Shown here one piece after another: positions 36,047 through 44,189 of a stretch of DNA of 64,000 nucleotides. The DNA is taken from assembly GCF_020531945.1 (NCBI RefSeq), contig NZ_JAJATZ010000007.1, positions 82,007 through 146,006 on the forward strand. Reading direction: 5' to 3'. Under the pieces are notes generated by a model. That model saw nothing but the letters and a program-made list of their open reading frames with translations, made no database searches and was not told where the DNA came from. A program made the translations under genes and the position numbers. The number at the start of each line of letters is the position of its first letter. Positions within the stretch are counted from its first letter, which is position 1. The DNA is from Loktanella gaetbuli. Lineage in GTDB: Bacteria; Pseudomonadota; Alphaproteobacteria; Rhodobacterales; Rhodobacteraceae.

Positions 36047-36805
36047 CTAATCCAGCACGATGGACGCAATCATGCGCCCGTAATCTGCATCATTGGCATG
36101 GGTGGACCTGCGATAACTGAAGAATCGCGCAGGGTCCGCATAGGTGCAGTGCCGCGTCCATGATGCATGACCGATCCCGGCACCGCGCAGCCGGTGCAAC
36201 CCGTAGGCGGGCAGATCGAAATGCAGCCTGTCGCCTGCGCCATTCGCAAAGAATCGGCTGTTGGCGTCGTCTTCGGTCAAAAAGGCATCCATGAACTCCG
36301 GTCCGACCTCATAGGCGGACTGGCTGATGGATGGTCCGATGACGGCGCTGATCCGCGCCCGGTCCGCACCCAGTGCCACCATTGCGTCGATCGTGTTTTC
36401 CAAGACGCCCGACAGCGCGCCTTTCCAGCCGGCGTGGGCCGCGCCGATCACCCGCGCCTGCGCATCGGCGAACAGCACGGGCTGGCAATCGGCGGTCAGG
36501 GTGCACAGGGCAACGCCGGGGGTGGCCGTGACGATCCCGTCGGCCTTGGGCAGTGTGGTCAATGGCCCCGTGACGGCCACCACATCGGGCGAATGCACCT
36601 GATAGACACCCACCAGCCAATCCGGGTCGACCCCCATGTGACTTGCGACCCGTTCACGGTTGATCGCCACGATTTCCGACTGATCGGCGCTGCCGATCCC
36701 GCAATTGAGCGATGCGTAGATACCAGAGGACGCACCACCCTTGCGGGTGAAAAAACCGTGGCGCAAGTTTGCCAGGGCATCGTCGGTAATCGGGGCAAGT
36801 GTCAT
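36047..36805 (-). CDS. pgeF: Peptidoglycan editing factor PgeF (laccase-domain, DUF152/YfiH)
   Basis: This 252-residue protein is of the multicopper-oxidase-like/DUF152 family. The metal and active-site residues are in VYQVHSPDV, TADCQPVLF and AHAGWKGALSGVLENTI. It ends in CTYADPARFFSYRRSTHANDADYGR. In E. coli PgeF removes aberrant L-serine-containing muropeptide precursors. The start overlaps the midA stop by 4 bases, so it is third in an lgt-midA-pgeF operon. Confidence 0.93.
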   Translation of the reverse strand: MTLAPITDDALANLRHGFFTRKGGASSGIYASLNCGIGSADQSEIVAINRERVASHMGVDPDWLVGVYQVHSPDVVAVTGPLTTLPKADGIVTATPGVALCTLTADCQPVLFADAQARVIGAAHAGWKGALSGVLENTIDAMVALGADRARISAVIGPSISQSAYEVGPEFMDAFLTEDDANSRFFANGAGDRLHFDLPAYGLHRLRGAGIGHASWTRHCTYADPARFFSYRRSTHANDADYGRMIASIVLD

Positions 36806-37857
36806 GCGGTCAGTCCCGGTGGCGGCGTGCTGCCTGCGGCATACAGGCCCAATACCTTGAATAGGTCGCCCATTTCGGCGGGGTGGGTCAACCGTCGATG
36901 GGCCGAAATCAGGGTTTCGCGTGCGGGTTCGCTCAAACCTTTGGCAAGCGCCTGCGCCCGGTTGCTGATCCCGAGGCGTTCGAGGAACACGCCTTGTGGC
37001 GTTAGTTTGCTGTGCAGCGCAGGCTGTGCTGCCTGCGCCAATGCCGCGAAATCGACATGCGCTGTCAGGTCCGCCGCCCCCGGTGTCGCAAAGGGATCGA
37101 CGGGCTGGTGCGCCTGCACCGCCTGGAACGTGTCGCCGAAACTGGTCCAGCCGCCGTAATCCACGATCAGTGCCGCACCACCATGACCTGCGATGCGCGC
37201 ACCGATAATGCGTGCTGCGTCCTGCGCATGCTTGCTGACCTCGATCACGTCGCCGTCGCGGGTGTCGTCCATGCGGTCCGCCAGCATTGCCAGCGGGGCG
37301 GGTTCGGTCAGTCCCAGCGTCAGTGCACCATCCGACAGTCCCACGACACGTTCGCGCCAGCCACGATCGTCGCGCTGAAACTGCCGGATCGGCAGCGCGT
37401 CGAAAAATTCGTTGGCGACCAGAAACAGGGGCTGGGCAGGCAGGGCATCCAGATGATCCAGCCAGATCGCATCGGGCACCAGCTGCGCCTGTGCCGCGCG
37501 CAGCACCGGGGATGCCTCGATCAGATGGACCTCTGCGGCATCGCGGAATCCCGGCACCCGTGCTGTGGCGCGCAGGATATCCGCCATCAGCGTGCCGCGC
37601 CCCGGTCCCGGTTCAGCCAGCGAAAACCGCTTGGGCGATCCCTGATCCATCCACGCCTGCGCCAGCGCGAGGCCGATCAGCTCTCCGAACATCTGGCTGA
37701 TCTCGGGCGCGGTTATGAAATCGCCAGCCGCCCCGAACGGGTCGCGGGTCGCGTAATAGCCGTCGATGGGGTCCAGCAGGCAGGTGGACATGTAGTCGGC
37801 CAATGTCATCGGGCCGTCAGTGGCGATGCGCGCCATCAGACGATCAGCCAGTGTCAT
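36802..37857 (-). CDS. Class I SAM-dependent methyltransferase, MidA/NDUFAF7 family
   Basis: This 351-residue protein is of the DUF185/NDUFAF7 family: MTLADYMSTCLLDPIDGYYATRDPFGAAGDFITAPEISQMFGELIG, then the SAM motif LAEPGPGRGTLMADIL, and ALIVDYGG further on. The mitochondrial homologue dimethylates an arginine of complex I subunit NDUFS2. A similar role on NuoD is possible but unproven in bacteria. It overlaps lgt and pgeF by 4 bases on either side. Confidence 0.92.
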   Translation of the reverse strand: MTLADRLMARIATDGPMTLADYMSTCLLDPIDGYYATRDPFGAAGDFITAPEISQMFGELIGLALAQAWMDQGSPKRFSLAEPGPGRGTLMADILRATARVPGFRDAAEVHLIEASPVLRAAQAQLVPDAIWLDHLDALPAQPLFLVANEFFDALPIRQFQRDDRGWRERVVGLSDGALTLGLTEPAPLAMLADRMDDTRDGDVIEVSKHAQDAARIIGARIAGHGGAALIVDYGGWTSFGDTFQAVQAHQPVDPFATPGAADLTAHVDFAALAQAAQPALHSKLTPQGVFLERLGISNRAQALAKGLSEPARETLISAHRRLTHPAEMGDLFKVLGLYAAGSTPPPGLTA

Positions 37858-38729
37858 CGGCGCGAAAGGAAGATCAGTGTCAGACCAAACAGGATCATCG
37901 GCAGGCTAAGCAATTGGCCCATCGTCAGACCCCATGCGCCGAAATCCAGCGCCCAGCCCAGCGGGTTGCCCGGGCCCTGAAACTGCGCATCGGGCTGGCG
38001 TACGAATTCGATCATGAACCGCGCCAGCGCATAGCCCGCGCAGAACACGCCCGTGATGAACCAAGGTGCCTTCAACCCGCCACGGCGGTATACAAGAAAC
38101 AGCAGGATCGCGCCCAGCACCAACCCTTCGAGTGCGGATTCGTACAATTGGCTGGGGTGCCGTGCGCACAGCCCCATTATGTCACCACAGTCCTGTGCCG
38201 CAGCCCCGGGAAACACGACGGCCCAGGGCACGTCGGTCGGGCGACCCCACAGCTCTCCGTTGACGAAATTCGCGATACGCACCAGCAGGATCGCGGGTGT
38301 CGCGGCCAGACAGGTCACGTCCGCCATCGACCCGAACGACGCGCCATTGCGGCGGCTGAACAGATAGACTGCCAGCACGACCCCCAGAAATCCGCCGTGA
38401 AACGACATGCCGCCGGTCCAGATCGCGGGAATTTCCAGTGGATTGGCCAGGTAGTAAGCCGGTTGGTAGAACAGGCAGTAGCCCAGACGCCCGCCCGCGA
38501 TCACACCCACCACGATATAGGTCAGGTAATCCTCCAGCCGCGCCGCCGCGACCGGCGGTTCACCGCGCCACAGCACGGGGCGGTTCAGCGCCTGCTTGAT
38601 CATCTGATAGCCGATGGCGATGCCCACGATATAGGCCAGCGCATACCAGCGCAGGGCAAAACTGCGCCCGAACAGGTCGATCGAAAATACCTCGGGCGAG
38701 ATATCGGGAAAGGGAAGGGCGGCCAACAT
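37854..38729 (-). CDS. lgt: Phosphatidylglycerol-prolipoprotein diacylglyceryl transferase
   Basis: This 291-residue inner-membrane enzyme with about seven helices attaches diacylglycerol to the lipobox cysteine of prolipoproteins. The Lgt signature RIANFVNGELWGRPTD is present, as are GGMSFHGGFLG and RHPSQLYESALEGL. The start at 38729 gives MLAALPFPDISPEVFSIDLFG, the usual beginning. The open frame extends upstream across ubiK but is not coding there. It is first gene of the lgt-midA-pgeF group and divergent from ubiK. Lipoproteins in this window (24739, 54339, 54717) would be its substrates. Confidence 0.96.
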   Translation of the reverse strand: MLAALPFPDISPEVFSIDLFGRSFALRWYALAYIVGIAIGYQMIKQALNRPVLWRGEPPVAAARLEDYLTYIVVGVIAGGRLGYCLFYQPAYYLANPLEIPAIWTGGMSFHGGFLGVVLAVYLFSRRNGASFGSMADVTCLAATPAILLVRIANFVNGELWGRPTDVPWAVVFPGAAAQDCGDIMGLCARHPSQLYESALEGLVLGAILLFLVYRRGGLKAPWFITGVFCAGYALARFMIEFVRQPDAQFQGPGNPLGWALDFGAWGLTMGQLLSLPMILFGLTLIFLSRR

Positions 38730-38838
38730 GCCGCCATCTGTGTAATCGGGCGCGGGTGAAGTCAACCAGCCGCGCTTGAATACAGGCGCGCCGCCGCCCA
38801 TATACGATATAACAAATTCCTCAGCGCAGGTGGATACC

Positions 38839-39081
38839 ATGCAACAACGCGGCAAGATTTTCGACGACATCAGCCAATTGATGACCAACGCGATGGGCGT
38901 GGCCCAAGGTGCCAAGGACGAGGCGAACAACGCCATCTCGGGCATGATGGACCGCTGGCTGGCCGACCGTGATTTCGTCACGCGCGAAGAATTCGACGCC
39001 GTCCGCGCCATGGCGCAAAAGGCGCGCGAAGAGAATGCGGCCCTTCTTGCGCGGATCGAGGCGCTGGAAGCCAAAGGCTGA
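38839..39081 (+). CDS. ubiK: Ubiquinone biosynthesis accessory factor UbiK
   Basis: This 80-residue protein is of the BMFP/UbiK family, with an N-terminal amphipathic part (MQQRGKIFDDISQLMTNAMGVAQGAKDEANNA) and a C-terminal coiled coil (FVTREEFDAVRAMAQKAREENAALLARIEALEAKG). It aids aerobic ubiquinone synthesis, probably by bridging the UbiJ/Ubi complex to lipids. The ATG at 38839 follows AGGTGG. A terminator follows at 39113. It is divergent from lgt. Confidence 0.9.
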   Translation: MQQRGKIFDDISQLMTNAMGVAQGAKDEANNAISGMMDRWLADRDFVTREEFDAVRAMAQKAREENAALLARIEALEAKG

Positions 39082-39112
39082 CCTGACCCGCGAAAACGGA
39101 CATCGAAAGAAT

Positions 39113-39142
39113 ACCCGCCCGCATCCGCGTGGCGGGTGTTTT
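39113..39142 (+). terminator. Rho-independent terminator after ubiK
   Basis: The stem is ACCCGCC-CGC (39113-39122) with GCG-T-GGCGGGT (39127-39137), a 4-base loop, followed by GTTTTG. It is 31 bases downstream of the ubiK stop and upstream of phnA. Confidence 0.75.
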
Positions 39143-39172
39143 GTTGTGTGTGGCACGCCGGTGGTCTAGGCG

Positions 39173-39511
39173 GTGCAGGTGGATGATACCCTGCCACCGT
39201 GCCCCGAATGTGCTGCCGACATGACATATGCGGTTGATGCCTTGTTGAATTGTCCCGCCTGCGGCCATGCGTGGTCAGCCGCGGATACCGCCGCTGACGT
39301 GGTGCGCGATGCGGTGGGCAACCCGCTGGCGGATGGCGACACGGTCACCGTGATCAAGGATCTGCGCCTCAAGGGCGGGTCCGGTGTGGTCAAGGTCGGC
39401 ACAAAGGTCAGCAATATCCGTTTGGTGGACGGCGATCACGATATCGACTGCAAGGTCCCCGGATTTGGCCAGATGGGCCTGAAATCGCAATTCGTGAAAA
39501 AGGTGACCTAG
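39173..39511 (+). CDS. phnA: PhnA/YjdM family zinc-ribbon protein
   Basis: This 112-residue protein has an N-terminal zinc ribbon (PPCPECAADMTYAVDALLNCPACGHAW: two CxxC pairs). The C-terminal PhnA domain reads DAVGNPLADGDTVTVIKDLRLKGGSGVVKVGTKVSNIRLVDGDHDIDCKVPGFGQMGLKS. The E. coli homologue YjdM was once linked to phosphonate use but its function is unclear. A GTG start at 39173 is most likely; a second GTG at 39179 is possible. It is preceded by the ubiK terminator. Confidence 0.88.
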   Translation: MQVDDTLPPCPECAADMTYAVDALLNCPACGHAWSAADTAADVVRDAVGNPLADGDTVTVIKDLRLKGGSGVVKVGTKVSNIRLVDGDHDIDCKVPGFGQMGLKSQFVKKVT

Positions 39512-39535
39512 GCACCGGACCAATGGGTTTGGAAC

Positions 39536-41049
39536 CTAGACCTCCTTGGTCAGGGTCAATCGAAAGCTGACGGCCTCGGCGATATGGGCGCGGCCCACGT
39601 CATCGCTGGATTCGAGATCGGCAATCGTGCGGGCGACGCGTAGCACGCGGTGATATCCCCGCGCGGACAGGCCAAAGCGTTCGGCCACGTCGCGCAGCAA
39701 CGCGCGGCCTGCATCGTCAGGGGTAGCAACCGCCTCTAGCACGTCGCCCAGTGCATCGGCATTGGACCACATCGCGGATTCTTCGTCATAGCGATCCGTC
39801 TGGATGCGGCGCGCACCGGCAATGCGCTGAGCGATCACCTGTGATGTTTCGCCTGTCGCGGGCAAGTCGAGATCGGTATAGGCCACCGGCGGCACCTCGA
39901 CCCGCAAATCGAAACGATCCATCAGTGGCCCGGAAATGCGTCCAAGGTAATCGTCGCCACAGACGGGTGCGCGCCCGCAAGCGCGGGCCGGATCGGGCAG
40001 ATACCCACATTTGCAAGGGTTCGCCGCCGCCACCAGCATGAACCGGCAGGGATAGCGGACGTGCGCATTGGCGCGGGCAACGACCACCTCGCCCGTCTCG
40101 ATGGGTTGCCGCAGCGTTTCCAGCACCTGGCGCGGAAATTCGGGGAATTCGTCCATGAACAGCACACCATTGTGCGCGAGGCTGATTTCGCCTGGTTTGG
40201 CCCCGCGCCCGCCGCCGACGATTGCGGGGGTGGATGCGGTGTGATGCGGTTCGCGAAAGGGTCGCGTGCGGTTGATGCCGCCCTCGGTCAGCAATCCCGC
40301 GACGGAATGGATCATCGAGGTTTCCAGCGCCTCGACCGGCGTCAGAGGCGGCAACAGACCGGGCAGGCGGGCAGCGAGCATGGATTTGCCTGATCCCGGC
40401 GTGCCGACCATCATCAGATGGTGCCGCCCGGCCGCCGCGATTTCCAGTGCGCGTTTCGCACGTTCCTGGCCCTTGACCTCGGACAGGCAACGCGCGCCGC
40501 TGTGTTGGGTGACCTCGCCAGCCTCGGCAGGGTCCAGCACGCGGCGTCCGGTGAAATGGTCGATGGCCTGCGACAGCGTGGCAGGGGCCAGGACGCGGAC
40601 GCTGTCCACCCAGGCGGCCTCTGCACCGCAGGGCTGCGGACACATCAGCGCGCGATCCTCTGACCCGGCGGCCACGGCGGCAGGCAGTGCGCCTGTCACT
40701 GGCACCAATGCGCCGTTCAGCGACAGCTCGCCCAGGGCCACGGTGGCGGCGATGTCATCCTTGGGCAGGATGTCGATGGCCCCCAGCACCGCCAGGGCGA
40801 TGGGCAGATCGAAATGCGACCCTTCCTTGAGGATGTCGGCAGGCGACAGGTTGATGCTGATCCGTGCGCTGGGAACGCGATGGCAAGGGCTGCGAGGGCC
40901 GCCCGCACACGCTCGCGTGCCTCTGATACAGCCTTGTCCGGCAATCCCACGATGGCAAAGGCCGGCAGTCCGGGGGTGATGGCGCATTGCACCTGCACCA
41001 GCCGCGCGTCGATGCCGTCAAAGGCGACTGTATAGGCAAGGGCGGTCAT
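39536..41049 (-). pseudogene. comM: ComM/YifB family Mg-chelatase-like AAA+ ATPase, frameshifted
   Basis: The gene reads as ComM/YifB, a hexameric helicase that promotes branch migration during natural transformation. The reading frame changes inside the Lon-like N-terminal domain. The 5' frame from ATG 41049 encodes MTALAYTVAFDGIDARLVQVQCAITPGLPAFAIVGLPDKAVSEARERVRAALAALAIAFPA. The next conserved block, RISINLSPADILKEGSHFDLPIAL, is in another frame. A one-base deletion around 40864-40866 explains this. The downstream P-loop GTPGSGKSMLA and the C-terminal domains are intact. It is either a real pseudogene or a sequencing error. Confidence 0.85.
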
Positions 41050-41130
41050 GGCGGCCTGTGGTGGTTGCCGTGCCAGTTGACTGCGAGATCGTTGTTAATT
41101 GGTTAACGCCGGGCTGATTTCGATGTCGGA

Positions 41131-41184
41131 GGGGGCGCTGCCCCCGCCTGCGGCCCCCCGGGATATTTCTGACCAGAAGAAGGT
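41131..41184 (+). repeat. Short extragenic repeat (copy b)
   Basis: A GGGGGC-GCT-GCCCCC hairpin (41131-41145) and a C-rich stretch are followed by GGATATTTCT then GACCAGAAGAAGGT ending at 41184. The last 23 bases recur at 46240-46262 with one difference. It overlaps the stop codon of the minus-strand GST gene. It fits a dispersed element of Rhodobacterales intergenic regions. Confidence 0.6.
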
Positions 41185-42050
41185 CAGACCAGTGCCATGA
41201 ATTTTGGCCATGCAGCAGGATCGGCCACGGTCTTGTCGCGGCAAAACGCGTTGCAAAATCCGAACGTGCGTCCGTCCATGGTCATGAGGTGGGTCACGGG
41301 ATCCCCCGAATAAGGGCAGGTCCGGTTTTCGGCGGTGCCCTGATCGACGGCGCGGGCCTGCAGTGGCGCGGGGCCGGGCCAAGGGCGTTTGGGCAGATCC
41401 ATCGCATAGGGCATCGGATCGTAGCTCTGCGTGAGCCCCATCGCCCGCCATTGCCGGATCAGCGGATCGTTCAGGTGGGCGGCAACATAGGCCTGCGCCG
41501 CGTCAGACACCGGCAGGTCGTATGTGGCGATGCGCAATGCCGCGGGCGCATAGAAAACATCCGCCAGCGAATAGGTCCCGAACAGCCAGGGACCGCCGGC
41601 TCCATGGCGCGCACGGGCCAGCGCCCAGAGTGTTTCCAAGCGCGCCAGATCGGCCAGCACGTCCGGTCCGGGGGTGAACCCTTGCCAGCCGTGGGCCAGC
41701 ATCATCGGACAATCGCCGCGCAGGGCCGCAAATCCGCTGTGCATCTCGGCCACGAGCGACCGGGCCAGCGCGCGTGCGCCGGGATCGGCCGGGTACAGAC
41801 CGGCCTGAGGATGCGCCTCAGCCAGTGTTTCGGCCATGGCGATGCTATCGGTCAGCACATGGCCCTGCGGCGTCCGCAACACCGGGACAGTGCGTGCCGG
41901 AGCCAGATCAGCAAGGTCGGCCGCCATCGTCCCGGAATAGAGCCCCACCATATGGCTGCGGTACGGCAAATCAAAGGCTGCAAGCATCAACCATCCGCGC
42001 AGGGACCAGCTGGAAAACGTACGGTCTCCGATAAACAGGTCGTAGGTCAT
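41184..42050 (-). CDS. Glutathione S-transferase family protein with Cys-rich C-terminal extension
   Basis: The 288-residue protein begins with a GST N-terminal thioredoxin-like domain (TYDLFIGDRTFSSWSLRGWLMLAAFDLPY, VPVLRTPQGHVLTDSIAMAETL) and an all-alpha GST domain. After about residue 240 it adds a compact cysteine motif: CPYSGDPVTHLMTMDGRTFGFCNAFCRDKTVADPAAWPKFMALV. That resembles a treble-clef or YHS-like zinc module. The catalytic specificity is unknown. The end of the gene lies inside an extragenic repeat. It is not clearly in an operon. Confidence 0.82.
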   Translation of the reverse strand: MTYDLFIGDRTFSSWSLRGWLMLAAFDLPYRSHMVGLYSGTMAADLADLAPARTVPVLRTPQGHVLTDSIAMAETLAEAHPQAGLYPADPGARALARSLVAEMHSGFAALRGDCPMMLAHGWQGFTPGPDVLADLARLETLWALARARHGAGGPWLFGTYSLADVFYAPAALRIATYDLPVSDAAQAYVAAHLNDPLIRQWRAMGLTQSYDPMPYAMDLPKRPWPGPAPLQARAVDQGTAENRTCPYSGDPVTHLMTMDGRTFGFCNAFCRDKTVADPAAWPKFMALV

Positions 42051-42127
42051 GGTGGATCTCCTTGATGTTAATCCATTTTAGCGGGCAAATGTGGCGTCGC
42101 GCCAACGGTTATCCGTGATAGGGGCCA

Positions 42128-42700
42128 TCAAGGGCGGTGATTGACCGCACCCAGCGTCCAGCCGTCGATGCCCCGGTCTATCCTGCTGACACTGAGCGGG
42201 TCGATGCTGTGGCTCATCGCCTGATAGGCATTGCCCCCGGCGCGGGTGAATTGCGACATGATCACGCCCATGTGGGCCACCACGATCAGATGTTGCGGGG
42301 CATGGAACGCAATCAGCGCGTCAATTGCCGCGGTGACCCTGTCCGTCAGGTCGTTCCAGCTCTCGCCGTCGGGTGCGCGCAGGTCACCGGGCTGTTCCCA
42401 GAACTGACGTGACAGCACCGGGTCGCGGGCACTGACCTGTGTATGGTGCAAGCCGTCCCAGGCACCAAAATCGATTTCACGCAATGCCGGGTCATGGGGC
42501 AGACGCAGGCGGTCACCCTGGATGGCATCTGCCGTGGTCACGGCGCGGATCAGATCCGACGATACCACCGGCCCGGCCGGCAGGTGGCCGGCAAGACGCG
42601 CCAGCGCTGCCCGGTCTGACAGATCCGCTGGCACATCACGCCAACCGGTCATGGATTTTTGATGCGTGGGCCCATGCCGGACCAGCCAGAGCGTCGTCAT
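42128..42700 (-). CDS. Histidine phosphatase family protein, possible alpha-ribazole phosphatase
   Basis: This 190-residue phosphoglycerate-mutase-like phosphatase has LVRHGPTHQKSMTGW (catalytic His, RHG), a middle LREIDFGAWDGLHHTQ and a late VVAHMGVIM (second His). The ATG at 42700 overlaps the cobU stop (ATGA). This suggests it supplies alpha-ribazole-phosphate dephosphorylation (CobC-like) in cobalamin synthesis, but histidine phosphatases are promiscuous and this is inferred from context. Confidence 0.78.
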   Translation of the reverse strand: MTTLWLVRHGPTHQKSMTGWRDVPADLSDRAALARLAGHLPAGPVVSSDLIRAVTTADAIQGDRLRLPHDPALREIDFGAWDGLHHTQVSARDPVLSRQFWEQPGDLRAPDGESWNDLTDRVTAAIDALIAFHAPQHLIVVAHMGVIMSQFTRAGGNAYQAMSHSIDPLSVSRIDRGIDGWTLGAVNHRP

Positions 42701-43221
42701 GGTGCCGCCTTGAGCACCAGGGGCAGGCCTGCCATCACGGCGACCACCTGATCGGCCTGTGCGGCCAGGTCGCGGTTCAGGCGGCCCTGTGCCGCACGGA
42801 ACCTGCGCGACAGCGCGTTGTCCGGTACGATGCCCATGCCCACCTCGTTGGAGACCACGACGACGGGGCAGGGGCAGGCGGCAATCGCATCCAGCAGATC
42901 GGCACAGGCGCGGTCCACATCCGCCTCTGCCAATATCACGTTGGTCAGCCACAACGTGACACAGTCTAGCAGTACCACGGCGTCCGGCGATTGCCTGCGC
43001 AGGACCTGCGGGGCATCCATCGGGGCCTCTATCGTGGTCCAGTCCGGTCCGCGTTGCAGGCGGTGGGCTGCAATTTTCGCCCGCATCTCATCGTCAAAGG
43101 CCTGGGCTGTCGCAACGTAAACCCTTGAAATTCCAGTCTTGGGCAAGAGCGCCTCTGCATAGGCGGACTTGCCAGAGTTGGCACCGCCTAGAACGAAAGT
43201 AACTTTGGCCAACTTTTTCAT
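42697..43221 (-). CDS. cobU: Adenosylcobinamide kinase / adenosylcobinamide-phosphate guanylyltransferase
   Basis: This 174-residue bifunctional enzyme (CobU/CobP) phosphorylates adenosylcobinamide and attaches GMP in the late steps of cobalamin biosynthesis. The P-loop is VLGGANSGKSAYAE near residue 10. DCVTLWLTNVILAEADVD and VVVVSNEVGMGIVPDN follow. It overlaps the histidine phosphatase gene. Its start codon directly adjoins the ECF-like promoter of the divergent rpoH. No other cobalamin genes are in this window. Confidence 0.94.
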   Translation of the reverse strand: MKKLAKVTFVLGGANSGKSAYAEALLPKTGISRVYVATAQAFDDEMRAKIAAHRLQRGPDWTTIEAPMDAPQVLRRQSPDAVVLLDCVTLWLTNVILAEADVDRACADLLDAIAACPCPVVVVSNEVGMGIVPDNALSRRFRAAQGRLNRDLAAQADQVVAVMAGLPLVLKAAP

Positions 43222-43246
43222 GGAACTTTAATGCTTTCGTCGCGTT
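43222..43246 (+). promoter_or_regulatory. ECF-sigma-type promoter of rpoH: GGAAC-N16-CGTT
   Basis: GGAAC at 43222-43226 is followed after exactly 16 bases by CGTT (43243-43246). This matches the consensus of EcfG-type general-stress and other ECF sigma factors. It ends 64 bases before the rpoH ATG, in the same direction. Confidence 0.6.
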
Positions 43247-43310
43247 CTCAACCCAAGTTCAAGCTGTACCCGTTCGGAATGACAAACAGCAAGCTTCAGG
43301 GGGATGACCA

Positions 43311-44189
43311 ATGGCGTTTGATGGATTTTCAGATCAGAAACTCTCACGCACAGCAATGAAGGCCGAATTGCTGGATGCGGAAACAGAACTCAGACTGGCC
43401 TATGCCTGGCGCGACGAGCGATGCGAGGAAAGCCTGCACCGCCTGATCACCGCTTACATGCGTTTGGCCATTTCGATGGCGGCCAAGTTCAAACGCTATG
43501 GTGCTCCGATGAACGACCTCATTCAGGAGGCCTCTGTAGGTCTCATGAAGGCGGCCGAAAAATTTGATCCCGATCGCGGTGTGCGATTTTCGACCTATGC
43601 GGTCTGGTGGATCAAGGCGTCCATTCAGGACTATGTGATGCGTAACTGGTCGATGGTGCGCACCGGGTCCACGTCCAGCCAGAAATCCCTGTTTTTCAAC
43701 ATGCGCCGGGTACAGGCGCGTCTGGAACGCGAAGCCGCGGCCGAAGGTCGCAAGCTTGAAGGGCACGTCATGCGCCAGTTGATTTCGACCGAGGTGGGCG
43801 TTCCGCTGCACGATGTCGAAATGATGGAAGGCCGGCTGTCCGGGTCCGACTATTCGTTGAACGCGACCCAATCCTCCGAAGACGAAGGGCGCGAGTGGAT
43901 CGACGCGTTGCAGGACGACAGTTCTCAGGCGGCGGAAAACGTGGAATTGTCGCATGACAACGAACGTCTGCGTGGCTGGTTGCTGGCGGCATTGTCCGAT
44001 CTGAACGACCGCGAACGGTTCATCGTGCGCGAACGCAAGATCCGCGATGACCCCCGCACCCTCGAAAGTCTGGGGACAGAGCTTGGGCTGTCAAAGGAAC
44101 GCGTGCGTCAGCTCGAGGCTGCGGCCTTTGGCAAGATGCGCAAGAACCTCGAGAGCCAGAGCCGGGAAGTGATGAACTTCCTCGCATGA
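43311..44189 (+). CDS. rpoH: RNA polymerase heat-shock sigma factor RpoH, RpoHII type
   Basis: This 292-residue sigma-70 family factor reads like Rhodobacter RpoHII rather than RpoHI. LSRTAMKAELLDAETELRLAYAWRDER leads in. Region 2 is YMRLAISMAAKFKRYGAPMNDLIQEASVGLMKAAEKFDPDRGVRFSTYAVWWIKASIQDYVMRNWSMVRTG. Region 4 is TLESLGTELGLSKERVRQLEA. RpoHII serves in photo-oxidative and heat stress responses. CAGGGGGA precedes the ATG at 43311. The upstream GGAAC-N16-CGTT promoter suggests control by an ECF sigma factor. It overlaps chaN by 4 bases. Confidence 0.93.
   Translation: MAFDGFSDQKLSRTAMKAELLDAETELRLAYAWRDERCEESLHRLITAYMRLAISMAAKFKRYGAPMNDLIQEASVGLMKAAEKFDPDRGVRFSTYAVWWIKASIQDYVMRNWSMVRTGSTSSQKSLFFNMRRVQARLEREAAAEGRKLEGHVMRQLISTEVGVPLHDVEMMEGRLSGSDYSLNATQSSEDEGREWIDALQDDSSQAAENVELSHDNERLRGWLLAALSDLNDRERFIVRERKIRDDPRTLESLGTELGLSKERVRQLEAAAFGKMRKNLESQSREVMNFLA

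Noticed and set aside
38730..39227. Upstream in-frame extension of lgt across ubiK
   Set aside because: The extension lacks conservation, and Lgt has its normal N-terminus at 38729.
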